Assembly (NCBI RefSeq): GCF_016920785.2
Contig: NW_024609835.1
Location: 175,746,798-175,810,797, forward strand
Length of the DNA: 64,000 bases
DNA from: Ixodes scapularis
Taxonomy: Eukaryota > Arthropoda > Arachnida > Ixodida > Ixodidae
Direction: 5' to 3'
A model generated the notes under the pieces. The model had not been told where the DNA came from. It ran no database searches and worked only from the letters and a program-made list of their open reading frames with translations. Of this stretch, positions 1 to 11,270 are shown one piece after another; position 1 is the stretch's first letter; the number at the start of each line of letters is the position of its first letter. Made by a program: the position numbers and the translations under genes.

Positions 1-64
1 CAGGAGAGCTAGTGGACATCAATGATTCTTTTTTGAGTGCCCGAGACTGCGGTACAAAAAAAAA

Positions 65-640
65 GTGAAGGCCGTTTATAAATCCCTGTAACGCCGAATT
101 GGAGCGCAGCTCTTGAGGAGGAGGAGTGAAGGGTACTGAGGGGAGGGTAGACCCCTCCTCCTCCCCTCATTCTTTAATATGCTCCGGGGGGGCGGTCACG
201 TGACCTCGGGGGGGGGGGGGGGGGGGGGTGTCACGTGACTTCGGGGAGGGGGGGTCACGTGACCTCGGGGGGTCACGTGACCTCAGAGGGGTCACGTGAC
301 CTGGGGGTCACGTGGGGGTCACCTTGGGGTCACGTGACCTTGAGATGACCTTGGGAGGGGTCACGTGACCTTGGGGAGGAGACCACGTGACCTCGGGGGT
401 CACGTGACCTCAGAGGGGTCACGTGACTTGGGGGTCACGTGACCTTCAAAGGGTCACGTGGGGTCTTGGGGTCACGTGACCTTGAGATGACCTTGGGAGG
501 GGTCACGTGACCTCGAGGGGTCACGCGACCTTGAGATGACCTTGGGAGGGGTCACGTGACCTTGGGGGTCACGTGACCTTGGGATGACCTTGGTTACGCC
601 GACGGCGACGGCGACGGCGACGCCGCTCAAGCCGGGAACT
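65..640 (+). mobile_element. Tandem-repeat-core element, copy 1 (right end lost)
   Basis: The left end (GAAGGCCGTTTATAA, then CTGTAACGCCGAATT and GAGCGCAGCTCTTGAGGAGG) recurs at 15505, at 61285 and reversed at 52765. The right side carries GGCGACGGCGACGGCGACG and CCGCTCAAGC, as at 61920, but the terminal AAGAGCTGCGCTCT hairpin is missing, so this copy is truncated. The core is an array of TCACGTGA-centred units. Shared ends around different satellite cores suggest a non-autonomous transposon. Resemblance to Helentron-associated elements with minisatellite cores is inference only. Confidence 0.6.
190..580. repeat. Minisatellite of CACGTG (E-box) palindromes
   Basis: Irregular units of about 18-25 bp of the form GGTCACGTGACCTNGGGG are tandemly repeated. 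I count about 17 exact CACGTG sites in under 400 bp. A G-run at about 209-229 lies inside the array. CACGTG is the canonical E-box bound by bHLH proteins; whether this array is bound is unknown. Confidence 0.85.
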
Positions 641-1339
641 TTTGATCCTCCTACCCGTCGTTTTTTTTTGTCGTCACCGCTTTTGCGAGTGTGATTCTCT
701 TCAATTGAGGAGTTTCAGCGACGGTGTCACCGCCCTGGCGGTCGGTCGCCGAAAGAGAACGAGGGGGATAGGTTCGCTGGGCGTTGGCTTTGTGTGAATG
801 CGTTGGCTGCGAACCTAGGCTTATAAACTTCGGCAGCAAGAATATTACGCGGTTCTATAGTCGGTTACAAGTCAAGAAGGTAGGAGAAGCTCCTCCCACA
901 AGTGTGATGCGCCCGTTTCAAATCTCTCCGCAGTCGAAAGAAGAGTTCACTGGAAACGCTCCTTGTTTCGCTTCAGTGGATTCCCACTTGTCTCCGATCC
1001 CACCTTTGTATTCATCGGAGAGCAAACCGAGCCCCTGAAAGCAGCCTTTGTATCCATCGGGGGGGAAGCTAATCCCCGAAAGTCGTATTTCTTTCCGTCG
1101 GTGGGGGAGAACTCTAATCTCCCTCTCGTGGCTTCCACAATGCTAAGTCGAAGTCCAAAGATAAAGCAAATATGTACAGAAAGGCAAGACCCTCCTCGCG
1201 CGTTGGCCGCGACGTCACGGAAACGGTGGGACGCTATTGGATGCGGAGGTGGCGGAGGGATATCTGATTCCCTTTGAGGGGCATTTGCCGCTACCTTCTT
1301 AACCTGTAACTGACGAGCAACAGAGATGACACGAACTGC
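641..1339. other. No gene recognised
   Basis: Moderately GC-rich sequence with several short overlapping open frames on both strands and no recognisable domain or splice structure. It contains the short tandem repeat listed at 1000-1130. Confidence 0.5.
1000..1130 (+). repeat. Three degenerate tandem units of about 42 bp
   Basis: CCTTTGTATTCATCGG recurs as CCTTTGTATCCATCGG about 42 bp later, and as the weaker TTTCTTTCCGTCGG another 42 bp on. Because the period is a multiple of three, one plus-strand frame reads a repeated 14-residue unit (FVFIGEQ, then FVSIGGE, then FFPSVGE). Whether it is coding is undetermined. Confidence 0.55.
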
Positions 1340-1590
1340 TACGACTAGCTACGACCACCCGCCGCAGCGATGCAGGCGTCGAAGGAGCGCAACCTGTGTA
1401 CCACGCAGTCAGTCGCCGTCGCCCGACGCCGGTCGTTTGGCATTCAGGGCTTTCCGCCCCGGGTTCTTCGCTTGTACTTGGAACCGAGTATTATTTCCTG
1501 TGCTTGTGTATGTGCTCAGTGGCTGGATATGGACCTCATAGAGCAGAGTTCTTCAGACTCGACAGCGACTCAAAGTTGACGGCGGAGGGG
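1340..1590 (+). repeat. Inverted duplicate, arm 1 (partner 2668-2912)
   Basis: About 250 bp matching the reverse complement of 2668-2912. Shared landmarks are AGCTACGACCA, GCAGCGATGCAG, GTGCTTGTGTATGTGCTCAG and GTGGCTGGATATGG. Both arms keep short open frames, including related peptides with the string CACVCAQWLDM, so this may be a duplicated exon or the 5' part of an unidentified transposon gene. I recognise no family. Confidence 0.55.
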
Positions 1591-1599
1591 CTTGCAGCA

Positions 1600-2440
1600 A
1601 CGCTTTCGGTTGGTGCACGGGTGCGACGACTACACGGATAAATTTTAAGATTGCTGCTAGCAAGGTGGGCCATAGTCGCTTTATGTTGACACGATTTTGA
1701 GTGTAAGTACTCCGTGCAAAGGCGAATCTATCGCGTTTCTAATCCACCTTTGTTTTTGTTGTTTTTAGCACGCACGACCGATTGAAAATGCTTCTATACC
1801 GATCACGGAGTGAATGTCTTCGGCCTTACATTGCGGAACGCCCAATAAAAACTCATATTCGTTCAGCGAGAAAACTTCCCTTTCGAGTGACCTTCTTTGA
1901 TTGATAATTTCGCCCGTACTTGAGTGCTTTAATCAACACGATCGATTAAGTTTGCTTCCCTAGTTAGGACATTTTTGTGCCACATGCGGCACTAATGCTT
2001 GGCACGATGTATGTTACTGATGGTATTGTGAATTGGTTTACTTCCAAAGCTACCAGTATGACAGGTGGGACCATTCAATTTGCTAAAAATGTGATGATAT
2101 GGGAATGTCGTTGCATAACTAGCGTTTTACGTTTAAGATTGATAAGAAACATGCTCATGTGATGATGCATGTCTACAGCATAAGCTTTGCAGATCCAGAA
2201 TGGATGTGCTATAGGCTACAGGCTCAAGACTTTTAATGGACACAATTGGAGATAACACGGCAATAAATATTGTGGTGGAAAACTGCCCATTGACTCGGTG
2301 AGTTTTGATCGTGACCATTGGTATGCTGTTGGCAAATTAGGTAATGGCACACCTTTTCCCTGACCATCTGGCTTCAAGGGACATTGCATCTAGATGTGCT
2401 TAAATATCTTTATTTCAAGGTTCAGTGGACCCCTCTGCAT
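1600..2440. other. No feature recognised
   Basis: AT-rich sequence with only short incidental ORFs. Confidence 0.45.
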
Positions 2441-2667
2441 CATTACAGGAAGGCACTCTCAAGCCACAACAAACAACAGTGGATATACAATGCATAATAA
2501 CAGGCACCAGTGTCCAGGCGTATAGTCCGCAGAAGCCAATTTGAGCCTAAAAATGTTTTTGTTTTGTTTAGATAGCTTGCATTTGGTGTATAATTCGCAG
2601 GGCCCGATTTCCGCGCCCAGTGCATAGTCCGCCAAGCTGGTGCGTTGCGTCTTCGTGCTTTTCTTCC

Positions 2668-2912
2668 TGGATGGCATTTTCTTCAGAAGTTCTTCGGCGA
2701 ACGCTATTGAGCCTGAAGAACTCTTGAGGCCCATATCCAGCCACTGAGCACACACAAGCACAGAAAATAACGTTCGGTGCCAAGTACAAACGAAGCACCT
2801 GAGCGGAAAGCCGTGAGTGCCAAACGAGCAGCGTCCGGTGACGGCGACTGACTGCGTTGCGCCCCTTCGATGTCTGCATCGCTGCGGTGAGTGGTCGTAG
2901 CTAGTCATAGCG
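2668..2912 (-). repeat. Inverted duplicate, arm 2 (partner 1340-1590)
   Basis: Reverse-complement homologue of 1340-1590. On the minus strand one frame stays open from 2908 to 2459, with a basic stretch MPSRKKSTKTQRTSL near the middle. No domain is recognised. The paired arrangement suggests one event copied the block, or that both are copies of a dispersed repeat. Confidence 0.5.
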
Positions 2913-2930
2913 AGATGATCTTCACTTCAA

Positions 2931-3187
2931 GCAAGAAATCTTGCCAAACCATAGTCAAGATATGTGTGGAAGTGTTCGACGACGTGGGCTCTCTCACGTT
3001 GGTGCAGTTGTCATCAAGAAAGGTACATATCAACAATGTTGCGTGTTTGAGGCTGAAACTATGACGCATACTTATCTAAACCTAAATTTATCGGTCTGCG
3101 GCTACAAACATTTTCGTTGACGTTGCTTAGATCATGTAACCATTCAGGCCTCGAATTAAATGGTGTTGCGAACTCTTCGGTTGTGTA
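2931..3187 (+). repeat. Long inverted repeat, left arm (partner 3790-4057)
   Basis: GCAAGAAATCTTGCC, CATAGTCAAGATATGTGTG, AAAGGTACATATCAAC and the segment GACGTTGCTTAGAT reappear in reverse complement at 3790-4057. The arms are about 260 bp with about 600 bp between them. The left arm lacks a stretch of about 27 bp present in the right arm. Confidence 0.75.
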
Positions 3188-3789
3188 TGAAACCCTATTT
3201 GCCCTAATAAAAGACATTTCGAAAAGGACATATGTCTTCTGCTGCTACATATGTTCCAATTTACAATGCAGAAGCAAACAGAAAATCAACTGCATACATC
3301 TACCACTTAGCATAAGCACCTTTTGCAATTTATTCTTGAGCACACTCAAATATCAGCTTAGGTTGCTCTTGTTTTAGAAGCTTTGCAAGCCCTGTTCTGT
3401 AAAAAGAAAACAGTTAAAAAAGCTTTACCTTCGTTCTCCTCCTCGCATTTAATACAGACTTGTTTGTCAGCAGATCACACACAGCAGATATCACCGTGGC
3501 ACATACAACTCAAATAACCGATGAGACTATTGCTATTACAATAAAGCTTTCCACAAGAGCCAAAACGAGGCTTGTAGGGGTGCACAAGCACATCGAAATG
3601 AGATTGGCGCTTCCGGGACTTGTTTACATTATGCGTAAAAACAGGACGATCGGCGACCAGCTGGTCGCAATATAACACCAAGGATACCGGTGTTTCGATA
3701 CATAGAAAGCAGGATAAAGGCCTCAATCGTCCCTTGTATGCTGTAGCTGTCATACTTTCCATCCAACCGCTTTTTAGCACAATTAACTA

Positions 3790-4057
3790 GAACAACCGAA
3801 GAGTTCGCCACACCTTTTAATGCGAGGCCTGAATGGTTACATTATCTAAGCAACGTCAACGAAAATGTTCGTAGCCGCAGACCGATAAGTTTAGTTTTAG
3901 TTAAAGTACGCGTCACAGTTTCAACGCGCGAACATTGTTGATATGTACCTTTCTTTGGACCCGCGTACATTCGGTTCAACTTGATGACAGCTGCACCAGC
4001 GTGAGAGCTCACGTCGAACACTTGCACACATATCTTGACTATGGCAAGATTTCTTGC
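3790..4057 (-). repeat. Long inverted repeat, right arm (partner 2931-3187)
   Basis: Reverse complement of 2931-3187. Its minus strand is open through the arm and ends in an AAAG/GTACAT step that could be a splice donor, so it may derive from an exon. The peptide includes ARNLAIVKICVQVFDV; I recognise no family. Confidence 0.7.
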
Positions 4058-4059
4058 CT

Positions 4060-4628
4060 TAGACTGGCTTGAACACTTCATCTGTAGCATCACGGTAGGT
4101 CTTGGTTGAAATGATGATCGTCTCGCACACGGCAACACACAGAGAACGACACGCTTTGTTTTATTTATACGCTACCGATCTACGGGCGTCGCAAATCTAT
4201 CCCCCTCTTGTCCGCCATGTTGGATCGATCGGAGCGCCCCCTATATTCGCTGAAACTCCTCAATATTTTCTGCCTCAAGAACAGAAGATCGACCAGTAAT
4301 TTACTCAGTCCACTGCACAAGTGACAAATGATGCGATGCATTCTGGACACGGTGATTCTGGATAACGTGATTTTCATCTGACCTCTCCATTGATGCAACG
4401 AGGTAGTTGAAACATTGACTGTGTGCGCAGCCCGCTGCCAACAAACAGGGCAGAGTCACGAGGGCTTGCCAGAATGTATGGGATGCATCTGGCATCTTCG
4501 TCATATTGTGATACATGTTTTCTCCCTTCGTTTCTTTCCGTTTTTACATACTTTCTGTAGTGTGTATATTCTGCACATTTATTTGTCTGTTTTGTTTTTT
4601 CATATGCGGTGGAGGGCTGGGAGCATAC
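4060..4628. other. No feature recognised
   Basis: Mixed-composition sequence with short incidental ORFs and no repeat or domain that I recognise. Confidence 0.4.
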
Positions 4629-4629
4629 A

Positions 4630-6106
4630 TGTACAAGCTACTAAAAAAAAGTAATCAAGTTACGTTACTGAGTATTAGCCTTAAAAGTAATTTGAGTAGA
4701 GTAGAAATTACTCCAATGGAAAGTAATTCAGTAAATTACTAATAACCGTAAAAAAGTAGCGAATTACTTTTGAAGTTACTTTTATTTTTTTTTTCTATGC
4801 TAACACGGAAGTACTTAGATAGGTTTTGATGCGTAAGCGAAATTCTGCGAGCCGAATATAAGGCGGATTGTGTTTTCACAGAAATGCTTTAATAGCTGGT
4901 TCTGTTTCTGCATGCCTAATTGTTGTGTACTTATTTTTGGTCAAGGATGTTCTGCGGATGTGTCATTTCACCTTTGAGGTTTAGCACCGCCTGAGCTTGA
5001 TTTTGCAGACAGTGTTTGATTGCTTACAGTGTTGCGTAAAGTACGTCTAAAAACTACTTGGAAGTTCAAAGTACATGACAGGTTATGTACTTCAAGTAAA
5101 GTAGTAAGTACATCGGGTGCAATGTACTTTAAGGAACATACTATAAATACAATGAACTTCCAAAGTAAAGCAGAAGTACTTTTTAACACACTCTTTCAGA
5201 ATGCCCTTTCATTCCCTATACAATATTTTTTTTTTCTGGACGGTTAGCACTGCTTTAGGGAAAATTGGTGATGCATCAGTTTTTTTCGGGAAGGGTGGCA
5301 AAATCAAAACTGCATCAGTTTTTTTTTTTTTTGTGGGGGGGGGGGGGGGGGGGAATGGTGGCGACTAATACGCCATAGAGTAATTGCTTTATTCTCGCTG
5401 ACGAACCATTTAACGCAATCAACTTATAAGGCACTTATTTGTATCGGTCTTATAACCGGTATTTCTTCACTCAGAAAAATGACCAGATGACGTCTCGAAA
5501 GACAGCACAAGCTATACAGGAGCACCAGATTAACTTCAGAGCGGCTGCTGCACTTTGTTACCTTTTTTGAGCGAGGATGTAGTGTGTATACCTTTTGTAG
5601 TGGGCAAGAATTCCTACGTTGGGAAGAAGCGGGGACAAGCCCTTTCTTCAAATGCTTCAAGTCTCCTTGAGCTTCGGGATACAAAGGAACGCCAGTCTTC
5701 GGCGCTAATCCCACAGTTACTCGGCCTCTCTTGCGTCGTGTCTGTTCACTCCCCGCGCCTCATAGCAGTGTTGTTGTTGTGGGGGGCTCGTTAAAATTTT
5801 GGGGGGTTTTGGACTATCCGAATCACTTTCTTCCTCCCCCCCCCCCCCCCCCTTTTCTACGCCACATGCTTCCCCTTCTGGAAATATCACCTGATCTTCC
5901 AACATCTTTTCTCTGTTGATAGGCAAAGCAACCACTAAATTTAGAAAGTAATTCGTAATTTGAGTGGAAGTTATTCGGAAAAGTGGTTAAAGTAAACTAC
6001 TAATTACCAGAATAGAAATGTAATTGAAAGTTACTAAACTACTTAGAAAAGTAGTTAAACTACAGTAACTTGAGTAAAGTAGTTGAGATACGTACAAGTC
6101 TGGCTG
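4630..6106. mobile_element. Candidate non-autonomous hAT-like element, with nested repeats
   Basis: Both ends carry GTACAAG next to runs of AGTAAT, AGTTAC and GTAGTTAAAC motifs (4630-4790 and 5940-6106), pointing inward in opposite orientation. This is the look of short-TIR hAT-type elements with AT-rich subterminal repeats. A second block of GTACTT/AAGTAC repeats lies at 5030-5200. The interior includes a G-run (about 5334-5353) and a C-run (about 5836-5852). No transposase and no clean target duplication were found, so the boundaries are approximate. Confidence 0.35.
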
Positions 6107-6183
6107 GCAGGCGCTCTGCGTAAGGGTTTTCACCTATCTGCCTAGCCCCGCACACCATCACGTGGGCCTAGAAAGGTGTAGTT

Positions 6184-7790
6184 TTACTTCAGAGGAGAAA
6201 TCAGCATGTCCAAGATGGTAACATTGGAGGATAGGGGTCTGTTCCAGTCGCTGATGGCTTGAGGATTAAATGACCGATTGAAAGCGTTAGTAGAGCCAGA
6301 AATGCGTTTGATGGTGCAAATGTTGTTGAGGCGAGAAGATGTTCGGTTGGGGGGTAATAACAAAGTGGTTTTGAGGTGGGGAATGTGGTAGTAAAGTTCA
6401 TGAATAAGGCACAGCTGAGAGACTTTCCTGCGAACCTGCAGAGAGGACATGATTAGTTGAGTTTTTAGCGCTGAGACACTGAAAGAAAAGTGTAAAGTGG
6501 ATGAAATGAAGCGAGCAGCTCTGTTCTGAACTGCCTCTAGGGTATTGATGAGGTACACTTGATGGGGATTCCAGATGGTTGAAGCATATTCTAATTTTGG
6601 TCTGACGTACGTGTCAAAGGTTAGCTTACGGACGAAGGGTGGAGCGCTTCTTAGGTTACGTCTGATTAGTCCAAGAGTACTAGATGAATCGGCAGTAAAG
6701 GCTTCAATGTGGTTATTCCAGGAAAGGTCAGATGTTAGTCATACACCAAGGTATTTATACACAGTAGCGGTCTCAATCAGGTCGGACTCCAAGAAGTAAC
6801 TGAATGACTGGGGGATTTTTTTCTTGGTGAAGTGAATTAGTTTGCATTTAGACTTGTTTAATGACATAATCCGCTCTTTGCACCAATTGTTAATTTTATC
6901 TAGATCTTTCTGAAGCTAGTTATTATTTTGCACACAAGTTACTTTGTTATAGACGACGCAGTCGTCGGCGAAAAAGCGTATTTTTGAAGAAATTCCAAAG
7001 GGAATGTCATTAATAAATATTAAAAAAGTAAGGGCCCAAGTACGAACCCCTGGGGAACACCAGAAGATACATTTATTAAGGAAGATTCATGATCATTAAT
7101 GGACGTGAGCTGTACACGGGAAAAAAGAAAGTCACGAATCCATGCAAACGGTTATTGGTCGAGGCAAAGATTTGATAGTTTAGAAAGAAGGCGTTGATGG
7201 GGGACACGTTCAAACGCTCTGAAAAAAAAAAAAATCTGCGTCAGTCTGGACGTGACATTTAAGGTTAGTGTGCAGGTCATGAATGAAGTCGCAGAGCTGT
7301 GTTTTGCAGGAAAGTATCTTTCAAAAACCGTGCTGCTGTTAAAAAAAAAAAGGGATGATAGGTGCTTTATGATATTGGAGTAGAGGATATGCTCAAGTAG
7401 TTTGCAAGAAAGTGAAGTCAAAGAAACAGGACGATAATTAGATGCGGAAGAGCGGCTGCCCTGTTTAAGGAGTGGGATTACCCTTCCCGTTCCAGTCAGA
7501 TGGAAGGCAGCTTTGAGATAAGGACTGGTTGAAGGTGAGTTTCAAATACTCACTAGAAATAACACCGGTGTTTTTTTTAAATTTTAGAATTGATGTTATC
7601 GGTTCCAGAGGACGAAGTAAGTTTTAGTCTATCAATCAATTTTTTAATACCGGCGGAGTTAACGTTAATAGATGATGCATGCGCTCGTAAAGCTGTTCAG
7701 GGAGAGTGGGGACGGAGTCCAAGCACTCGGTAGTAAACACTGATGAAAAGTATTCGTCAAACACAAAACTATCATGCTCGACGTTGCACA
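6184..7790 (-). pseudogene. LINE reverse transcriptase remnant
   Basis: Read on the minus strand, this is the second half of a LINE ORF2. From about 7790 down come an FDEYFSSVFT-like segment, SNYRPVSLTSLSCKLLEH (the fingers start typical of Jockey/CR1-type reverse transcriptase), FFRAFERVPHQRLLSKL, SGVPQG (with a frame change) and FADD at about 6972-6955. The C-terminal LEAVQNRAARFI block runs to a stop at 6184. Stops and frameshifts lie near 7500, 7150 and 7050, and A-runs interrupt the frame, so the gene is dead. The endonuclease half is absent. It belongs to the non-LTR reverse transcriptase family; the clade (Jockey, CR1 or L2) cannot be fixed by eye. Confidence 0.88.
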
Positions 7791-7794
7791 TCCG

Positions 7795-9360
7795 ACCATT
7801 CCTAACTCTCCCATCTTCCTAAACGTCCGTGTGTGTCCTAACACCAGAAACCGGAATTTTAGAGGTCAAAAATGGCACGTTGCGAAAATGAAACGCGCAC
7901 TTTCACGCAAAGCTGATGTCAAGTGACTATAATCGAAAAAACATGTATATTTAGAATATTGTTATCTCTTCTGGTGAAGACTCAGCAACCGTTGCATTCG
8001 TTTTCGCGCACGAAACGGTGACTCCCAGAGAAAGTAAGAACGCAGTGATTGCCCTTATTTTAACAATGTAAACACACTTGCAGGCGTGCGCTGATGAAGC
8101 CTCAAAATCCAAACTGACGTAGCGTGATTCGTGACTGCGCCGGCTACGACCCAACCTCGTTGTCACGCCACTTTCTGCAAGCAAACTCTAAAATTGCCAG
8201 TAAACACGCAAAAGCGACATCGATACAATTATCTTGTAGAATATCACCTTATTTAGTCATAACTGTTTCAATAGGCACTACGTGTTGCATTTATTTTAAG
8301 AAGAAAAAACTTTTTTTTTTCGTGAGAAAAAAACAAAATATCAATGTTAAGTCTGGTAACATTGATTTTTTGCCGAATCATTGCGAAATTTTTAGAAAAG
8401 TTCGGTAAAAGTTGCGCCGAATTTTCGATTCGGCAAAAGGTCGGCCCGTTACTAGTAAAAATATGCGACCCAGGGGGAGGGGGCGGGGGGGGGGGGGGGG
8501 AGAGGGTAGAGGGTCTGGTTTGCCCCCCTACTCAAAAACAAGTTGGTACGCCACTGCCTCACCGGAGCAGACGGAGGTTTCGGCTACGGCGTACCGTCAC
8601 GAAGATCTGCTGTGCGCCTACAATAGCTGTCTAAAGGCTGGTTCAAACTTCTGACACGAACCCGTTATTCACGACTGCGTCCGTTGTGACCGGAACGACC
8701 GCTCTGCGCCGCGCGTACACTCCTCCAACCACTGCAACAAGCGCAGCGGGTCGGCAGCACGGCGACCGCCTCTTCGCCGCCGTCAGCTGTTTCAGCGGTG
8801 CTTCTAAAAAGAAGGGGACGCGCTGCCACTCACTTGCGTAACAGAAAATAGACATACCGTCTTCTACATCTTGAAGTTTTATTTTTTTTTTCAGAATATG
8901 CTTGCAGGGTAGTGCATTCAAAAAAGAATAAGATGCAGTACGCCGTCTTGTACGATCGTAACTTTATTACACGACTTTGCCCACAGTACAAATCTCGCCA
9001 CACGCCCTTTCTACGATTATAAAAGACGGTGTAATTTTAGCAGCGATATAGCAACGTGGAAATCAAATTTCGTGATCAGATAGACGTTGCGAGCGTTCAA
9101 GATTGCTAACACCGATCACCTTTCTCGCGTGATGAAAACGAGTGAAAATTCGCATCATTTATACGGTACGCACCAGTAATACCTTTAACTTGAGCACACG
9201 CAAGGAATGCCCCAAAAAAGAAATCCGGGCGATGTTCGAGGACACAAATGCTAAGAAGGCACCACGGTAGTCGAAGTAAACAAACACGACGGCACGGGCG
9301 TTTCTGCTGTCTTGAGAGTGCCGCCACTAGATCGCCGCCACGAGTAGGTGGATCTTCCCT
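7795..9360. other. No gene recognised; contains a G-run
   Basis: Short ORFs only. A G/GA-rich run at about 8467-8510, followed by GTACGCCACTGC, resembles the end of a degraded DNA transposon but cannot be assigned. Confidence 0.4.
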
Positions 9361-9361
9361 T

Positions 9362-9534
9362 CTATACTCTGTTTCACCTTATAATGTACCGCAGGAAAGG
9401 CTACAAGCGCGAGCTCCTCGCTCAGGGCACATCTCGGCGGCACAAGCTCTCGTGCGTTAGGAGTAGCTCCCAACGCTGTGAGTTCGCGCTTCTAGCCTTG
9501 TCTGCGGTACAACATAAGGTGAAACGGAGTATAG
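9362..9534. mobile_element. MITE with TIR CTATACTCNGTTTCACCTTAT
   Basis: CTATACTCTGTTTCACCTTA at 9362 is the inverted counterpart of TAAGGTGAAACGGAGTATAG ending at 9534. Complementarity continues inward (GTACCGCAG / CTGCGGTAC). The element is 173 bp, short, non-coding and TA-flanked, as expected for Tc1/mariner-type MITEs. The same TIR type occurs at 12824-12997, and a related one at 33205-33589. Confidence 0.85.
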
Positions 9535-9731
9535 GGAGTATTCACTGGCGGGCCATGGCTGTGTGCACGAATGCTGAGCGCGTGCTGACGGCGAGCTTCC
9601 GCAGTTCTTTAGCAACGTGCATTCCACACCATCAAGAGTGCCGGTCTTAGCAGCCTATTAATGTGAGCTCGTTCTGAGCATGCGCTCTAAACAACACCCA
9701 TAAATATGGCGTCCAGTGAATACTCCCTATA
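9530..9731. mobile_element. MITE with 19-bp perfect TIR, abutting the previous one
   Basis: TATAGGGAGTATTCACTGG at 9530 is exactly inverted at 9713-9731 (CCAGTGAATACTCCCTATA). The outermost TA on each side fits a TA target duplication. It shares the TATAG junction with the MITE ending at 9534. Its right-hand interior (GAGCATGCGCTCTAAACA) is related to sequence at 10384-10435. Confidence 0.88.
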
Positions 9732-9734
9732 GTA

Positions 9735-10235
9735 CGTGCAGGGTTATCATAACGACACACGACGAAAATTCATAGTCAAGGATAGCGCTTTTACGGGGAA
9801 CGATGAGCTGCCACCACGCCGTCCACGTCGACGATCACCACCGGCGCCATATTACAGATAGAAGGAGCCCGGCACGACCGGCAGGCAACGTGCGCGACGG
9901 AGCTCTCCTCGACCTGTGATTTGTCTGTCGTTGCGGTCGTTCCCGAACGTAACGAAAAAGTTCAGCCCGGCTCAATTCCTTGCGTTGCGAACGAACACGA
10001 ACGAAACGACCGTTTGGCGCTTCGTTGCCATGCTAACTCGTCGTTCCAACCGGTTGCATTCGTTCGTAAGCGTAGTGGTCGCTCCGAACGCAACTGTGTG
10101 AACGGGCCTTTATTCCTCTTGTTTTCTTCTCCTGGGATAGTTCGTATGTTCCCATTTGATGGGATAGTTAAAAAAGAAAACTTTGCTTGATCTAACCAAA
10201 TATGGTAATCAGCAAAATACAAATGTAACGCATAT
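9735..10235. other. CGAACG-rich stretch, no gene
   Basis: At 9930-10110 CGAACG and AACGAACG motifs recur in both orientations, as in subterminal repeats of some DNA elements. Small ORFs here overlap in all frames and look fortuitous. Confidence 0.35.
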
Positions 10236-10382
10236 GTAACGATACGTTCCATTTTTTTAACTGTAACGGGAACGAGTTCCTTTTTCATATACGGAATCTT
10301 GTAACGGGAACGCGTTCCATAAATCAGAAGGAACAAGGAACGAGCTTTCGTTTCTTTTTTTGAGGAACGTGTATAACACTGG
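10236..10382. mobile_element. Fragment of a GGAACG-repeat DNA element
   Basis: GTAACGGGAACG(A/C)GTTCC recurs, ending in GAACGTGTATAACACTG. The same signature (AACGGGAACG repeats ending in GTGAACAACACTGTCTTG) occurs at 24005-24140. CAGTGTTGTTCACG-like ends suggest hAT-type TIRs. Confidence 0.45.
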
Positions 10383-10432
10383 TTCTGAGCATGCGCTCTA
10401 AACACCTCCCTCAATTATGGCGTCCAATGAAT

Positions 10433-11066
10433 TAAAGGAGCGATGCAACAATTTTTGTACTGTGCACAAATACCGCTTAAAACGGATCCCTAACGTTAAT
10501 GACCTATGAAACACGCGTTCGTTTTTCACCCCACGCAATAGAAGTTCCAGAAAAAATTTAAGAAAAACGAGCAGCGTTCACCCCCTCAACTCGCAGCCAG
10601 AACAAGCGGCCACGTGATCTGGAGCCGATTATATGCCGCCAGTGTTGATCATAGCCACGCGCCGGGGTTGGCAAAGCGCAGGACACGCGCTGAGTTCCAG
10701 ACATTGTTATGGCTCGGCTGTTGTCGTCGTTGCAGCGATTGGACACGGGTCACAACCCGAATACTTCTCGAGCTAGCAATTGTCACGAGCCCAAGTCGAG
10801 TGCCCACGCAATGCTCGGGTCCAATCCATGAACCGCATTCAAATATCGTCACTTGGGTGTACTGCGATCCCCGAGTTACGTCATCAAATTTTGCAAAGGA
10901 GAGATTGAATGAAAATGATCGCTTTTGTCCTTGAAATTACACCGCAACAAAGGGGTTTCTTGGCCAATGGCGTTGCGTGTGAGTATCCTTGAGTCCCAGG
11001 TGTGCCAGTAAGCTCATGTAAAGAGAAAAACATTCCAATTGAATATCGTTGCACAGCTCCTTTAAT
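10433..11066. mobile_element. Inverted-repeat element with TTAAAGGAGC termini
   Basis: TTAAAGGAGCGATGCAAC at about 10434 is matched in reverse complement by GTTGCACAGCTCCTTTAA near 11049-11066, two mismatches in 18 bp. About 630 bp, no transposase motif; small ORFs inside are unassigned. Confidence 0.65.
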
Positions 11067-11249
11067 GCCTTGTCGTTTCAGTTGGGTGATTTGAACACAT
11101 CACTCCATTGTTTCCGTTGTAACTCATTTTTTTTTATCGAAGTCTTGAGACGAAGTCGCATGTTTAATTTTAGTCGATGTTTCACTGTTAAGTGGAAGTT
11201 GCAATAGACCGATATCACCAGCCTGTTTCGTTGCGCCGCCGCTGCCGGC

Positions 11250-11270
11250 AAGCATCGTGGGAGCTGTAGT
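11250..11270 (-). promoter_or_regulatory. ZNF143/Staf-like motif
   Basis: The minus strand reads ACTACAGCTCCCACGATGC, close to the ZNF143/Staf binding consensus (ACTACAATTCCCAGNATGC) found in many animal promoters. It lies in a local CpG-rich stretch. An ATG at 11350 on the plus strand opens a frame through a CTTG/GTGAGA step that could be a splice donor. No protein could be recognised, so no gene is called. Confidence 0.3.

Noticed and set aside
9962..10414. 150-codon minus-strand ORF
   Set aside because: Runs through the GGAACG-repeat DNA-element fragment and CGAACG repeats; composition explains its openness.
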